Shown: in pieces, positions 1 to 9,587 of the stretch
Layout: each line of letters begins with the position of its first letter
Numbering within the stretch: position 1 is the first letter of the stretch
Assembly (NCBI RefSeq): GCF_000003605.2
Contig: NW_003158078.1
Location: 1 to 35,825, forward strand
Length of the DNA stretch: 35,825 bases
Direction: 5' to 3'
Origin: Saccoglossus kowalevskii
Lineage: Eukaryota > Hemichordata > Enteropneusta > Harrimaniidae
Made by a program: the position numbers and the translations under genes
The notes under the pieces: model-generated
The model's input: only the letters and a program-made list of their open reading frames with translations
What the model was told of the DNA's origin: nothing
Databases searched by the model: none

Positions 1-60
1 TTATACAGTACCACCTAAAAGCTGTATGGAGAAGACAAACCAACACTTGTTTTTATATAG
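1..60 (+). other. Left-edge monomers with two homopolymer insertions
   Basis: The first unit reads CCTAAAAGC with an extra A (17-20). The next CTTGCTTTATATAG is CTTGTTTTTATATAG, with C to T and an extra T. The second agctgtatgg therefore starts at 71, 51 bp after the first at 20. Homopolymer slips so close to the window start could be real or residual long-read errors. Confidence 0.8.
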
Positions 61-120
61 TACCACCTAAAGCTGTATGGAGAAGACAAACCAACACTTG
101 CTTTATATAGTACCATCTAA

Positions 121-170
121 AGCTGTATGGAGAAGACAAACCAACACTTGCTTTATATAGTGTCACCTAA
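121..170 (+). repeat. Reference type B monomer (TGTCACC box)
   Basis: This unit is identical to the type A reference except that box positions 42-43 are GT instead of AC. The change removes the RsaI site. Type B is about as frequent as type A; in the stretch 15.0-18.0 kb it makes up a little over half of 60 units by eye. It is interspersed with type A rather than sorted into its own block. With TATAG before it and TAAA after it, it creates the SP6-promoter-like sequence on the minus strand. Confidence 0.95.
151..159 (-). promoter_or_regulatory. TATA-box-like motif, representative copy
   Basis: CTTTATATA on the + strand reads TATATAAAG on the minus strand, which fits the eukaryotic TATA consensus TATAWAAR. 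It lies at monomer positions 31-39 and is present in nearly all 716 units. The TACAG variant still leaves TATAAAG. Satellite arrays can be transcribed at low level, so a minus-strand start is possible. No initiator or other promoter element is evident, and AT-rich satellite sequence easily gives such motifs. Confidence 0.25.
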
Positions 171-171
171 A
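156..171 (-). promoter_or_regulatory. SP6-promoter-like 16-mer, first type B copy
   Basis: Read on the minus strand this is TTTAGGTGACACTATA. It equals positions -16 to -1 of the phage SP6 promoter, whose core is ATTTAGGTGACACTATAG. The two flanking positions differ: -17 is C instead of A, and +1 is T instead of G. The same 16-mer recurs in every type B unit that keeps TATAG and TAAA around the box. I estimate 250-320 copies by sampling, not by exact count. Function in a eukaryotic array is not implied; chance is the default explanation. It is listed because the match is exact and could affect assays using SP6 primers or polymerase. Confidence 0.45.
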
Positions 172-370
172 GCTGTATGGAGAAGACAAACCAACACTTG
201 CTTTATATAGTACCACCTAAAGCTGTATAGAGAAGACAAACCAACACTTGCTTTATATAGTACCACCTAAAGCTGTATAGAGAAGACACACCAACACTTG
301 CTTTATATAGTACCATCTAAAGCTGTATGGAGAAGACAAACCAACACTTGCTTTATATAGTACCACCTAA

Positions 371-420
371 AGCTGTATGGAGAAGACAAACCAACACTTG
401 CTTTATATAGTACCACCTAA
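371..420 (+). repeat. Reference type A monomer (TACCACC box)
   Basis: This unit matches the consensus of the commonest class. It has ATGGA at 7-11, CAAACC at 17-22, CCAACACTTG at 21-30, CTTTATATAG at 31-40 and TACCACC at 41-47. It carries one AluI site (AGCT), one BbsI site (GAAGAC) and one RsaI site (GTAC at 40-43). The RsaI site separates this class from type B. Runs of this form dominate near the two window edges, roughly 360-540 and much of 33.3-35.5 kb. Confidence 0.95.
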
Positions 421-423
421 AGC
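400..423. repeat. GCTTTA/TAAAGC inverted repeat inside the monomer, representative copy
   Basis: GCTTTA (monomer positions 30-35) and TAAAGC (48 to position 3 of the next unit) are perfect reverse complements separated by 12 nt (TATAGTACCACC in type A). Each arm can also pair with the neighbouring arm across a 26-nt loop. A single strand of the array could therefore fold into a regular row of short hairpins. The 6-bp stem is weak and cannot be extended, since the next pair is T-T. Variants that break one arm (GCATTA, TAATGC, AAAGATG, AAAGGTG) are not compensated in the same hairpin, which argues against selection on the structure. Confidence 0.5.
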
Positions 424-1010
424 TGTATGGAGAAGACAAACCAACACTTGCTTTATATAGTACCACCTAAAGCTGTATGGAGAAGACAAACCAACACTTG
501 CTTTATATAGTACCACCTAAAGCTGTATGGAGAAGACAAACCAACACTTGCTTTATATAGTGTCACCTAAAGCTGTATAGAGAAGACAAACCAACACTTG
601 CTTTATATAGTGTCACCTAAAGCTGTATGGGGAAGACAAACCAACACTTGCTTTATATAGTGTCACCTAAAGCTGTATGGAGAAGACAAACCAACACTTG
701 CTTTATACAGTACCACCTAAAGCTGTATGGAGAAGACAAACCAACACTTGCTTTATATAGTGTCACCTAAAGCTGTGTGGAGAAGACAAACCAACACTTG
801 CTTTATATAGTACCACCTAAAGCTGTATGGAGAAGACAAACCAACACTTGCTTTATACAGTGTCACCTAAAGCTGTATGGAGAAGACAAACCAACACTTG
901 CTTTATATAGTACCACCTAAAGCTGTATGGAGAAAACAAACCAACACTTGCTTTATATAGTACAATCTAAAGCTGTATGGGGAAGACAAACCAACACTTG
1001 CTTTATATAG

Positions 1011-1160
1011 TGTCAACTAAAGCTGTGTGGGGAAGACAAACCAACACTTGCTTTATACAGTACCCCATAAAGCTGTATGGAGAAGACGCACCAACACTTG
1101 CTTTATATAGTACGACCTAAAGCTGTGTGGAGAAGACACACCAACACTTGCTTTATATAG
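1011..1160 (+). repeat. TACCCCA cassette copy 1 (TGTCAAC-TACCCCA-TACGACC)
   Basis: Three consecutive units carry a linked set of rare variants: TGTCAAC with GTGTGGGG, then TACAG-TACCCCATAA with GACGCACC, then TACGACC with GTGTGG and CACACC. The preceding unit is TACAATC. The following unit is TACCACC with AGTTGT in place of AGCTGT. Variants this rare, together and in order, mark descent from one ancestral cassette. Confidence 0.95.
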
Positions 1161-1810
1161 TACCACCTAAAGTTGTATGGAGAAGACAAACCAACACTTG
1201 CTTTATATAGTGTCACCTAAAGCTGTATGGAGAAGACAAACCGACACTTGCTTTATATAGTGTCACCTAAAGCTGTATAGAGAAGACAAACCAACACTTG
1301 CTTTATATAGTACCACCTAAAGCTGTATAGAGAAGACAAACCAACACTTGCTTTATATAGTACCACCTAAAGCTGTATGGAGAAGACAAACCAACACTTG
1401 CTTTATATAGTGTCACCTAAAGCTGTATAGAGAAGACAAACCAACACTTGCTTTATATAGTACCACCTAAAGCTGTATAGAGAAGACAAACCAACACTTG
1501 CATTATATAGTGTCACCTAAAGCTGTATTGAGAAGACAAACCAACACTTGCTTTATATAGTGTCACCTAAAGCTGTATAGAGAAGACAAACCAACACTTG
1601 CTTTATATAGTACCACCTAAAGCTGTATAGAGAAGACAAACCAACACTTGCTTTATATAGTGTCACCTAAAGCTGTATGGGGAAGACAAACCAACACTTG
1701 CTTTATATAGTGTCACCTAAAGCTGTATAGAGAAGACACACCAACACTTGCTTTATGTAGTACCACCTAAAGCTGTGTGGGGAAGACAAACCAACACTTG
1801 CTTTATATAG

Positions 1811-2110
1811 TGTCACCTAAAGCTGTATAGAGAAGACACACCAACACTTGCTTTATATAGTGTCACCTAAAGCTGTATAGAGAAGACACACCAACACTTG
1901 CTTTATATAGTACCACCTAAAGCTGTATGGGGAAGACAAACCAACACTTGCTTTATACAGTGTCACCTAAAGCTGTATGGGGAAGACAAACCAACACTTG
2001 CTTTATATAGTGTCACCTAAAGCTGTATGGGGAAGACAAACCAACACTTGCTTTATATAGTGCCACCTAAAGCTGTATGGAGAAGACAAACCAACACTTG
2101 CTTTATATAG
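1811..2110 (+). repeat. TGCCACC cassette copy 1 (six monomers)
   Basis: The order is two TGTCACC-ATAGAG-CACACC units, TACCACC-GGGG ending TACAG, two TGTCACC-GGGG units, then TGCCACC-GGAG at 2061. Next come TACCACC, TGTCACC with TAATGCTG, TGTCACC-GGGG and TACCACC with AAAGGTG. That downstream set recurs at 28314-28513, about 26.2 kb away. Confidence 0.9.
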
Positions 2111-2660
2111 TACCACCTAAAGCTGTATGGAGAAGACAAACCAACACTTGCTTTATATAGTGTCACCTAATGCTGTATGGAGAAGACAAACCAACACTTG
2201 CTTTATATAGTGTCACCTAAAGCTGTATGGGGAAGACAAACCAACACTTGCTTTATATAGTACCACCTAAAGGTGTATGGGGAAGACAAACCAACACTTG
2301 CTTTATATAGTACCATCTAAAGCTGTATGGAGAAGACAAACCAACACTTGCTTTATATAGTACCACCTAAAGCTGTATGGGGAAGACAAACCAACACTTG
2401 CTTTATATAGTGTCACCTAAAGCTGTATGGGGAAGACAAACCAACACTTGCTTTATATAGTACCACCTAAAGCTGTATGGAGAAGACAAACCAACACTTG
2501 CTTTATACAGTGTCACCTAAAGCTGTATGGAGAAGACAAACCAACACTTGCTTTATATAGTACCACCTAAAGCTGTATGGAGAAGACAAACCAACACTTG
2601 CTTTATATAGTACCATCTAAAGCTGTATGGGGAAGACAAACCAACACTTGCTTTATATAG

Positions 2661-2810
2661 TGTCAACTAAAGCTGTGTGGGGAAGACAAACCAACACTTG
2701 CTTTATACAGTACCCCATAAAGCTGTATGGAGAAGACGCACCAACACTTGCTTTATATAGTACGACCTAAAGCTGTGTGGAGAAGACACACCAACACTTG
2801 CTTTATATAG
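2661..2810 (+). repeat. TACCCCA cassette copy 2
   Basis: It has the same three variant units as copy 1, exactly 1650 bp (33 units) downstream. It is preceded by TACCATC with GGGG and followed by the AGTTGT unit. It forms part of the first 300-bp member of a perfect tandem duplication with copy 3. Confidence 0.95.
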
Positions 2811-2960
2811 TACCACCTAAAGTTGTATGGAGAAGACAAACCAACACTTGCTTTATATAGTGTCACCTAAAGCTGTATGGGGAAGACAAACCAACACTTG
2901 CTTTATATAGTACCATCTAAAGCTGTATGGGGAAGACAAACCAACACTTGCTTTATATAG

Positions 2961-3110
2961 TGTCAACTAAAGCTGTGTGGGGAAGACAAACCAACACTTG
3001 CTTTATACAGTACCCCATAAAGCTGTATGGAGAAGACGCACCAACACTTGCTTTATATAGTACGACCTAAAGCTGTGTGGAGAAGACACACCAACACTTG
3101 CTTTATATAG
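2961..3110 (+). repeat. TACCCCA cassette copy 3
   Basis: This is a perfect copy of copy 2, shifted by 300 bp (6 units). Downstream, 3161-3500 repeats 1211-1550 (offset 1950) through the ATTGAG unit, with one G/A difference at the start. The surrounding haplotype was therefore copied too. Confidence 0.95.
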
Positions 3111-4410
3111 TACCACCTAAAGTTGTATGGAGAAGACAAACCAACACTTGCTTTATATAGTGTCACCTAAAGCTGTATGGGGAAGACAAACCAACACTTG
3201 CTTTATATAGTGTCACCTAAAGCTGTATAGAGAAGACAAACCAACACTTGCTTTATATAGTACCACCTAAAGCTGTATAGAGAAGACAAACCAACACTTG
3301 CTTTATATAGTACCACCTAAAGCTGTATGGAGAAGACAAACCAACACTTGCTTTATATAGTGTCACCTAAAGCTGTATAGAGAAGACAAACCAACACTTG
3401 CTTTATATAGTACCACCTAAAGCTGTATAGAGAAGACAAACCAACACTTGCATTATATAGTGTCACCTAAAGCTGTATTGAGAAGACAAACCAACACTTG
3501 CTTTATACAGTGTCACCTAAAGCTGTATGGGGAAGACAAACCAACACTTGCTATATATAGTGTCACCTAAAGCTGTGTGGAGAAGACAAACCAACACTTG
3601 CTTTATATAGAACCACCTAAAGCTGTATAGAGAAGACAAACCAACACTTGCTTTATATAGTGTCACCTAAAGCTGTATGGAGAAGACAAACCAACACTTG
3701 CTTTATATAGTGTCACCTAAAGCTGTATGGAGAAGACAAACCAACACTTGCTTTATATAGTGTCACCTAAAGCTGTATAGAGAAGACACACCAACACTTG
3801 CTTTATGTAGTACCACCTAAAGCCGTGTGGGGAAGACAAACCAACACTTGCTTTATATAGTGTCACCTAAAGCTGTATAGAGAAGACACACCAACACTTG
3901 CTTTATATAGTACCACCTAAAGCTGTATGGGGAAGACAAACCAACACTTGCTTTATATAGTACCATCTAAAGCTGTATGGAGAAGACAAACCAACACTTG
4001 CTTTATATAGTACCACCTAAAGCTGTATGGGGAAGACAAACCAACACTTGCTTTATATAGTACCATCTAAAGCTGTATGGAGAAGACAAACCAACACTTG
4101 CTTTATATAGTACCATCTAAAGCTGTATAGAGAAGACAAACCAACACTTGCTTTATATAGTGTCACCTAAAGCTGTATGGAGAAGACAAACCAACACTTG
4201 CTTTATATAGTACCACCTAAAGCTGTATGGAGAAGACAAACCAACACTTGCTTTATATAGAACCACCTAAAGCTGTATAGAGAAGACAAACCAACACTTG
4301 CTTTATATAGTACCACCTAAAGCTGTGTGGAGAAGACAAACCAACACTTGCTTTATATAGAACCACCTAAAGCTGTATAGAGAAGACAAACCAACACTTG
4401 CTTTATATAG

Positions 4411-4660
4411 TGTCACCTAAAGCTGTATGGAGAAGACAAACCATCACTTGCTTTATATAGTGTCACCTAGAGCTGTATGGAGAAGACAAACCAACACTTG
4501 CTTTATATAGTGTCACCTAAAGCTGTATGGAGAAGACAAACCAACACTTGCTTTATATAGTGTCACCTAAAGCTGTATAGAGAAGACACACCAACACTTG
4601 CTTTATGTAGTACCACCTAAAGCCGTGTGGGGAAGACAAACCAACACTTGCTTTATATAG
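4411..4660 (+). repeat. CCATCAC-GCCGTG cassette copy 1
   Basis: Five units in order: TGTCACC-GGAG with CCATCAC, two TGTCACC-GGAG units, TGTCACC-ATAGAG-CACACC ending TTATGTAG, and TACCACC with GCCGTGTGGGG. A private CCTAGAGCTG occurs in the second unit. A related GCCGTG unit at 3811, 800 bp upstream, lacks the CCATCAC change. Confidence 0.9.
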
Positions 4661-4810
4661 TGTCACCTAAAGCTGTATAGAGAAGACACACCAACACTTG
4701 CTTTATATAGTACCACCTAAAGCTGTATGGGGAAGACAAACCAACACTTGCTTTATATAGTACCATCTAAAGCTGTATGGAGAAGACAAACCAACACTTG
4801 CTTTATATAG

Positions 4811-4960
4811 TGTCAACTAAAGCTGTGTGGGGAAGACAAACCAACACTTGCTTTATACAGTACCCCATAAAGCTGTATGGAGAAGACGCACCAACACTTG
4901 CTTTATATAGTACGACCTAAAGCTGTGTGGAGAAGACACACCAACACTTGCTTTATATAG
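4811..4960 (+). repeat. TACCCCA cassette copy 4
   Basis: The full three-unit cassette is followed by the AGTTGT unit, as in copies 1-3. The preceding TACCATC unit carries ATGGAG rather than ATGGGG. This copy sits directly after the GCCGTG block at 4561-4760. Confidence 0.95.
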
Positions 4961-5170
4961 TACCACCTAAAGTTGTATGGAGAAGACAAACCAACACTTG
5001 CTTTATATAGTGTCACCTAAAGCTGTATGGAGAAGACAAACCAACACTTGCTTTATATAGTACCACCTAAAGCTGTATGGAGAAGACAAACCAACACTTG
5101 CTTTATATAGTACCACCTAAAGCTGTATGGAGAAGACAAACCAACACTTGCTTTATGTAGTACCACCTAA

Positions 5171-5267
5171 AGCTGTGTGGGGAGACAAACCAACACTTGC
5201 TTTATATAGTTGTCACCTAAAGCTGTACAGAGAGACCACCACACTTGCTTTATATAGTACCACCTAA
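5171..5267 (+). repeat. Two degenerate monomers with three indels
   Basis: The first unit lacks an A in GTGGGGAGACAAACC and has an extra T before TGTCACC. The second (from 5221) reads CTGTACAGAGAGACCACCACACTTG, three bases short of the norm. The array register shifts by -3 here. It is the most diverged spot in the window, and either a small assembly or read error or an old seam. Confidence 0.85.
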
Positions 5268-5757
5268 AGCTGTATGGAGAAGACAAACCAACACTTGCTT
5301 TATATAGTACCACCTAAAGCTGTATGGAGAAGACAAACCAACACTTGCTTTATATAGTACCACCTAAAGCTGTATAGAGAAGACAAACCAACACTTGCTT
5401 TATATAGTACCACCTAAAGCTGTATAGAGAAGACAAACCAACACTTGCTTTATATAGTGTCACCTAAAGCTGTATGGAGAAGACACACCAACACTTGCTT
5501 TATATAGTACCACCTAAAGCTGTATGGAGAAGACAAACCAACACTTGCTTTATATAGTACCACCTAAAGCTGTATGGAGAAGACAAACCAACACTTGCTT
5601 TATACAGTGTCACCTAAAGCTGTATGGAGAAGACAAACCAACACTTGCTTTATATAGTACCACCTAAAGCTGTATGGAGAAGACAAACCAACACTTGCTT
5701 TATATAGTACCATCTAAAGCTGTATGGGGAAGACAAACCAACATTTGCTTTATATAG

Positions 5758-5857
5758 TGTCAACTAAAGCTGTGTGGGGAAGACAAACCAACACTTGCTT
5801 TATACAGTACCCCATAAAGCTGTGTGGAGAAGACACACCAACACTTGCTTTATATAG
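5758..5857 (+). repeat. TACCCCA cassette copy 5, one monomer deleted
   Basis: TGTCAAC is followed by TACCCCATAAAGC as usual, but the same unit then continues GTGTGGAGAAGACACACC. That is the second half of the TACGACC unit. The GACGCACC half and the TACGACC box are missing, an exact 50-bp in-register loss with the breakpoint in the shared TAAAGCTGT sequence. The flanking AGTTGT unit with CTTGTTTTATATAG and the upstream AACATTTGC unit match copy 9 at 23.4 kb, which therefore looks like its closest relative. Confidence 0.9.
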
Positions 5858-8249
5858 TACCACCTAAAGTTGTATGGAGAAGACAAACCAACACTTGTTT
5901 TATATAGTGTCACCTAAAGCTGTATGGGGAAGACAAACCAACACTTGCTTTATATAGTGTCACCTAAAGCTGTATAGAGAAGACAAACCAACACTTGCTT
6001 TATATAGTACCACCTAAAGCTGTATGGAGAAGACAAACCAACACTTGCTTTATATAGTACCACCTAAAGCTGTATAGAGAAGACAAACCAACACTTGCTT
6101 TATATAGTGTCACCTAAAGCTGTATAGAGAAGACAAACCAACACTTGCTTTATATAGTACCACCTAAAGCTGTATAGAGAAGACAAACCAACACTTGCTT
6201 TATATAGTACCACCTAAAGCTGTATGGAGAAGACAAACCAACACTTGCTTTATATAGTGTCACCTAAAGCTGTATAGAGAAGACAAACCAACACTTGCTT
6301 TATATAGTACCACCTAAAGCTGTATAGAGAAGATAAACCAACACTTGCATTATATAGTGTCACCTAAAGCTGTATTGAGAAGACAAACCAACACTTGCTT
6401 TATACAGTGTCACCTAAAGCTGTATGGGGAAGACAAACCAACACTTGCTTTATATAGTGTCACCTAAAGCTGTATGGAGAAGACAAACCAACACTTGCTT
6501 TATATAGTGTCACCTAAAGATGTATAGAGAAGACAAACCAACACTTGCTTTATATAGTACCACCTAAAGCTGTGTGGAGAAGACAAACCAACACTTGCTT
6601 TATATAGAACCACCTAAAGCTGTATAGAGAAGACAAACCAACACTTGCTTTATATAGTGTCACCTAAAGCTGTATGGAGAAGACAAACCAACACTTGCTT
6701 TATATAGAACCACCTAAAGCTGTATATAGAAGACAAACCAACACTTGCTTTATATAGTGTCACCTAAAGCTGTATGGAGAAGACAAACCAACACTTGCTT
6801 TATATAGAACCACCTAAAGCTGTATGGGGAAGACAAACCAACACTTGCTTTATATAGTACCACCTAAAGCTGTGTGGAGAAGACAAACCAACACTTGCTT
6901 TATATAGAACCACCTAAAGCTGTATAGAGAAGACAAACCAACACTTGCTTTATATAGTGTCACCTAAAGCCGTATGGAGAAGACAAACCAACACTTGCTT
7001 TATATAGTACCACCTAAAGCTGTATGGAGAAGACAAACCAACACTTGCTTTATATAGAACCACCTAAAGCTGTATAGAGAAGACAAACCAACACTTGCTT
7101 TATATAGTACCACCTAAAGCTGTGTGGAGAAGACAAACCGACACTTGCTTTATATAGAACCACCTAAAGCTGTATAGAGAAGACAAACCAACACTTGCTT
7201 TATATAGTGTCACCTAAAGCTGTATGGAGAAGACAAACCAACACTTGCTTTATATAGTGTCACCTAAAGCTGTATGGAGAAGACAAACCAACACTTGCTT
7301 TATATAGTGTCACCTAAAGCTGTATGGAGAAGACAAACCAACACTTGCTTTATATAGTGTCACCTAAAGCTGTATGGAGAAGACAAACCAACACTTGCTT
7401 TATATAGTGTCACCTAAAGCTGTATGGAGAAGACAAACCAACACTTGCTTTATATAGTGTCACCTAAAGCTGTATGGGGAAGACAAACCAACACTTGCTT
7501 TATATAGTACCACCTAAAGCTGTATAGAGAAGACAAACCAACACTTGCTTTATATAGTGTCACCTAAAGCTGTATGGAGAAGACAAACCAACACTTGCTT
7601 TATATAGAACCACCTAAAGCTGTATATAGAAGACAAACCAACACTTGCTTTATATAGTGTCACCTAAAGCTGTATGGAGAAGACAAACCAACACTTGCTT
7701 TATATAGAACCACCTAAAGCTGTATGGGGAAGACAAACCAACACTTGCTTTATATAGTACCACCTAAAGCTGTGTGGAGAAGACAAACCAACACTTGCTT
7801 TATATAGAACCACCTAAAGCTGTATAGAGAAGACAAACCAACACTTGCTTTATATAGTACCACCTAAAGCTGTATAGAGAAGACAAACCAACACTTGCTT
7901 TATATAGTACCACCTAAAGCTGTATAGAGAAGACAAACCAACACTTGCTTTATATAGTACCACCTAAAGCTGTATGGAGAAGACAAACCAACACTTGCTT
8001 TATATAGTGTCACCTAAAGCTGTATAGAGAAGACAAACCAACACTTGCTTTATATAGTGTCAACTAAAGCTGTGTGGAGAAGACACACCAACACTTGCTT
8101 TATATAGTGTCACCTAAAGCTGTATAGAGAAGACACACCAACATTTGCTTTATATAGTGTCACCTAAAGCTGTATGGGGAAGACAAACCAACACTTGCTT
8201 TATATAGTACCACCTAAAGCTGTATGGAGAAGACAAACCAACACTTGCT

Positions 8250-8810
8250 TTATATAGTGTCACCTAAAGCTGTATGGAGAAGACAAACCAACACTTGCTT
8301 TATATAGTGTCAACTAAAGCTGTGTGGGGAAGACAAACCAACACTTGCTTTATACAGTACCCCATAAAGCTGTATGGAGAAGACGCACCAACACTTGCTT
8401 TATATAGTACGACCTAAAGCTGTGTGGAGAAGACACACCAACACTTGCTTTATATAGTGTCACCTAAAGCTGTATAGAGAAGACAAACCAACACTTGCTT
8501 TATATAGTGTCACCTAAAGCTGTATAGAGAAGACAAACCAACACTTGCTTTATATAGTGTCACCTAAAGCTGTATGGGGAAGACAAACCAACACTTGCTT
8601 TATATAGTACCACCTAAAGCTGTGTGGGGAAGACAAACCAACACTTGCTTTATATAGTACCACCTAAAGCTGTATAGAGAAGACAAACCAACACTTGCTT
8701 TACATAGTGTCACCTAAAGCTGTATGGGGAAGACAAACCAACACTTGCTTTATATAGTGTCACCTAAAGCTGTGTGGGGAAGACAAACCAACACTTGCTT
8801 TATATAGTAC
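8250..8810 (+). repeat. 560-bp segmental copy, paired with 13055-13615
   Basis: About eleven units match in order, from TGTCACC-GGAG before the TACCCCA cassette through the TTTACATAG unit and the GTGTGGGG unit. The match breaks where 13613 has an additional TGTCACC-ATAGAG unit. Confidence 0.88.
8308..8457 (+). repeat. TACCCCA cassette copy 6 (second lineage)
   Basis: The three-unit core is the same, but the next units are TGTCACC with ATAGAG, twice, instead of the AGTTGT unit. This downstream context is shared only with copy 7, defining a second lineage. It lies inside the roughly 560-bp block 8250-8810. Confidence 0.95.
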
Positions 8811-8834
8811 CACCTAAAGCTGTATGGAGAAGAC

Positions 8835-8866
8835 AAAACCAACACTTGCTTTATACAGTGTCACTA
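8835..8866 (+). other. Compensating +1/-1 indel pair
   Basis: GACAAAACC has an extra A (8835-8838) and TCACTAAAGC lacks a C. The register is restored within about 30 bp. This pair creates a local frame change that lengthens a chance open frame at 8774-9007. Confidence 0.8.
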
Positions 8867-9587
8867 AAGCTGTATGGGGAAGACAAACCAACACTTGCTT
8901 TATATAGTGTCACCTACAGCTGTATGGGGAAGACAAACCAACACTTGCTTTATATAGTGCCACCTAAAGCTGTATGGAGAAGACAAACCAACACTTGCTT
9001 TATATAGTACCACCTAAAGCTGTATGGAGAAGACAAACCAACACTTGCTTTATATAGTGTCACCTAAAGCTGTATGGAGAAGACAAACCAACACTTGCTT
9101 TATATAGAACCACCTAAAGCTGTATATAGAAGACAAACCAACACTTGCTTTATATAGTGTCACCTAAAGCTGTATGGAGAAGACAAACCAACACTTGCTT
9201 TATATAGAACCACCTAAAGCTGTATGGGGAAGACAAACCAACACTTGCTTTATATAGTACCACCTAAAGCTGTGTGGAGAAGACAAACCAACACTTGCTT
9301 TATATAGAACCACCTAAAGCTGTATAGAGAAGACAAACCAACACTTGCTTTATATAGTACCACCTGAAGCTGTATAGAGAAGACAAACCAACACTTGCTT
9401 TATATAGTGTCACCTAAAGCTGTATGGGGAAGACAAACCAACACTTGCTTTATATAGTACCATCTAAAGCTGTATGGGGAAGACAAACCAACACTTGCTT
9501 TATATAGTGTCAACTAAAGCTGTGTGGAGAAGACACACCAACACTTGCTTTATATAGTACCACCTAAAGCTGTATGGAGAAGACAAA

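Larger units (their letters stand above)
2611..3210 (+). repeat. Perfect 300-bp tandem duplication (6 monomers x 2)
   Basis: 2611-2910 and 2911-3210 are identical by line-by-line reading, including all rare TACCCCA-cassette variants and AGTTGT. This is a local higher-order repeat of two copies and one of the youngest events visible in the window. Confidence 0.95.

Noticed and set aside
156-171. Cloning-vector contamination because of the SP6-like sequence
   Set aside because: The match is embedded in the monomer, recurs throughout the array, differs from the vector promoter at -17 and +1, and no other vector sequence is present.
1111-1120. T7-promoter-like TACGAC in the TACGACC variant
   Set aside because: Only about eight bases fit TAATACGACTCACTATAG, and the downstream half does not match.
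8774-9007. Open reading frame of 77 codons on the + strand
   Set aside because: It exists because a +1 and a -1 indel at 8835-8866 shift frames between units. Its product is the three-frame translation of the satellite, with no coding signature.
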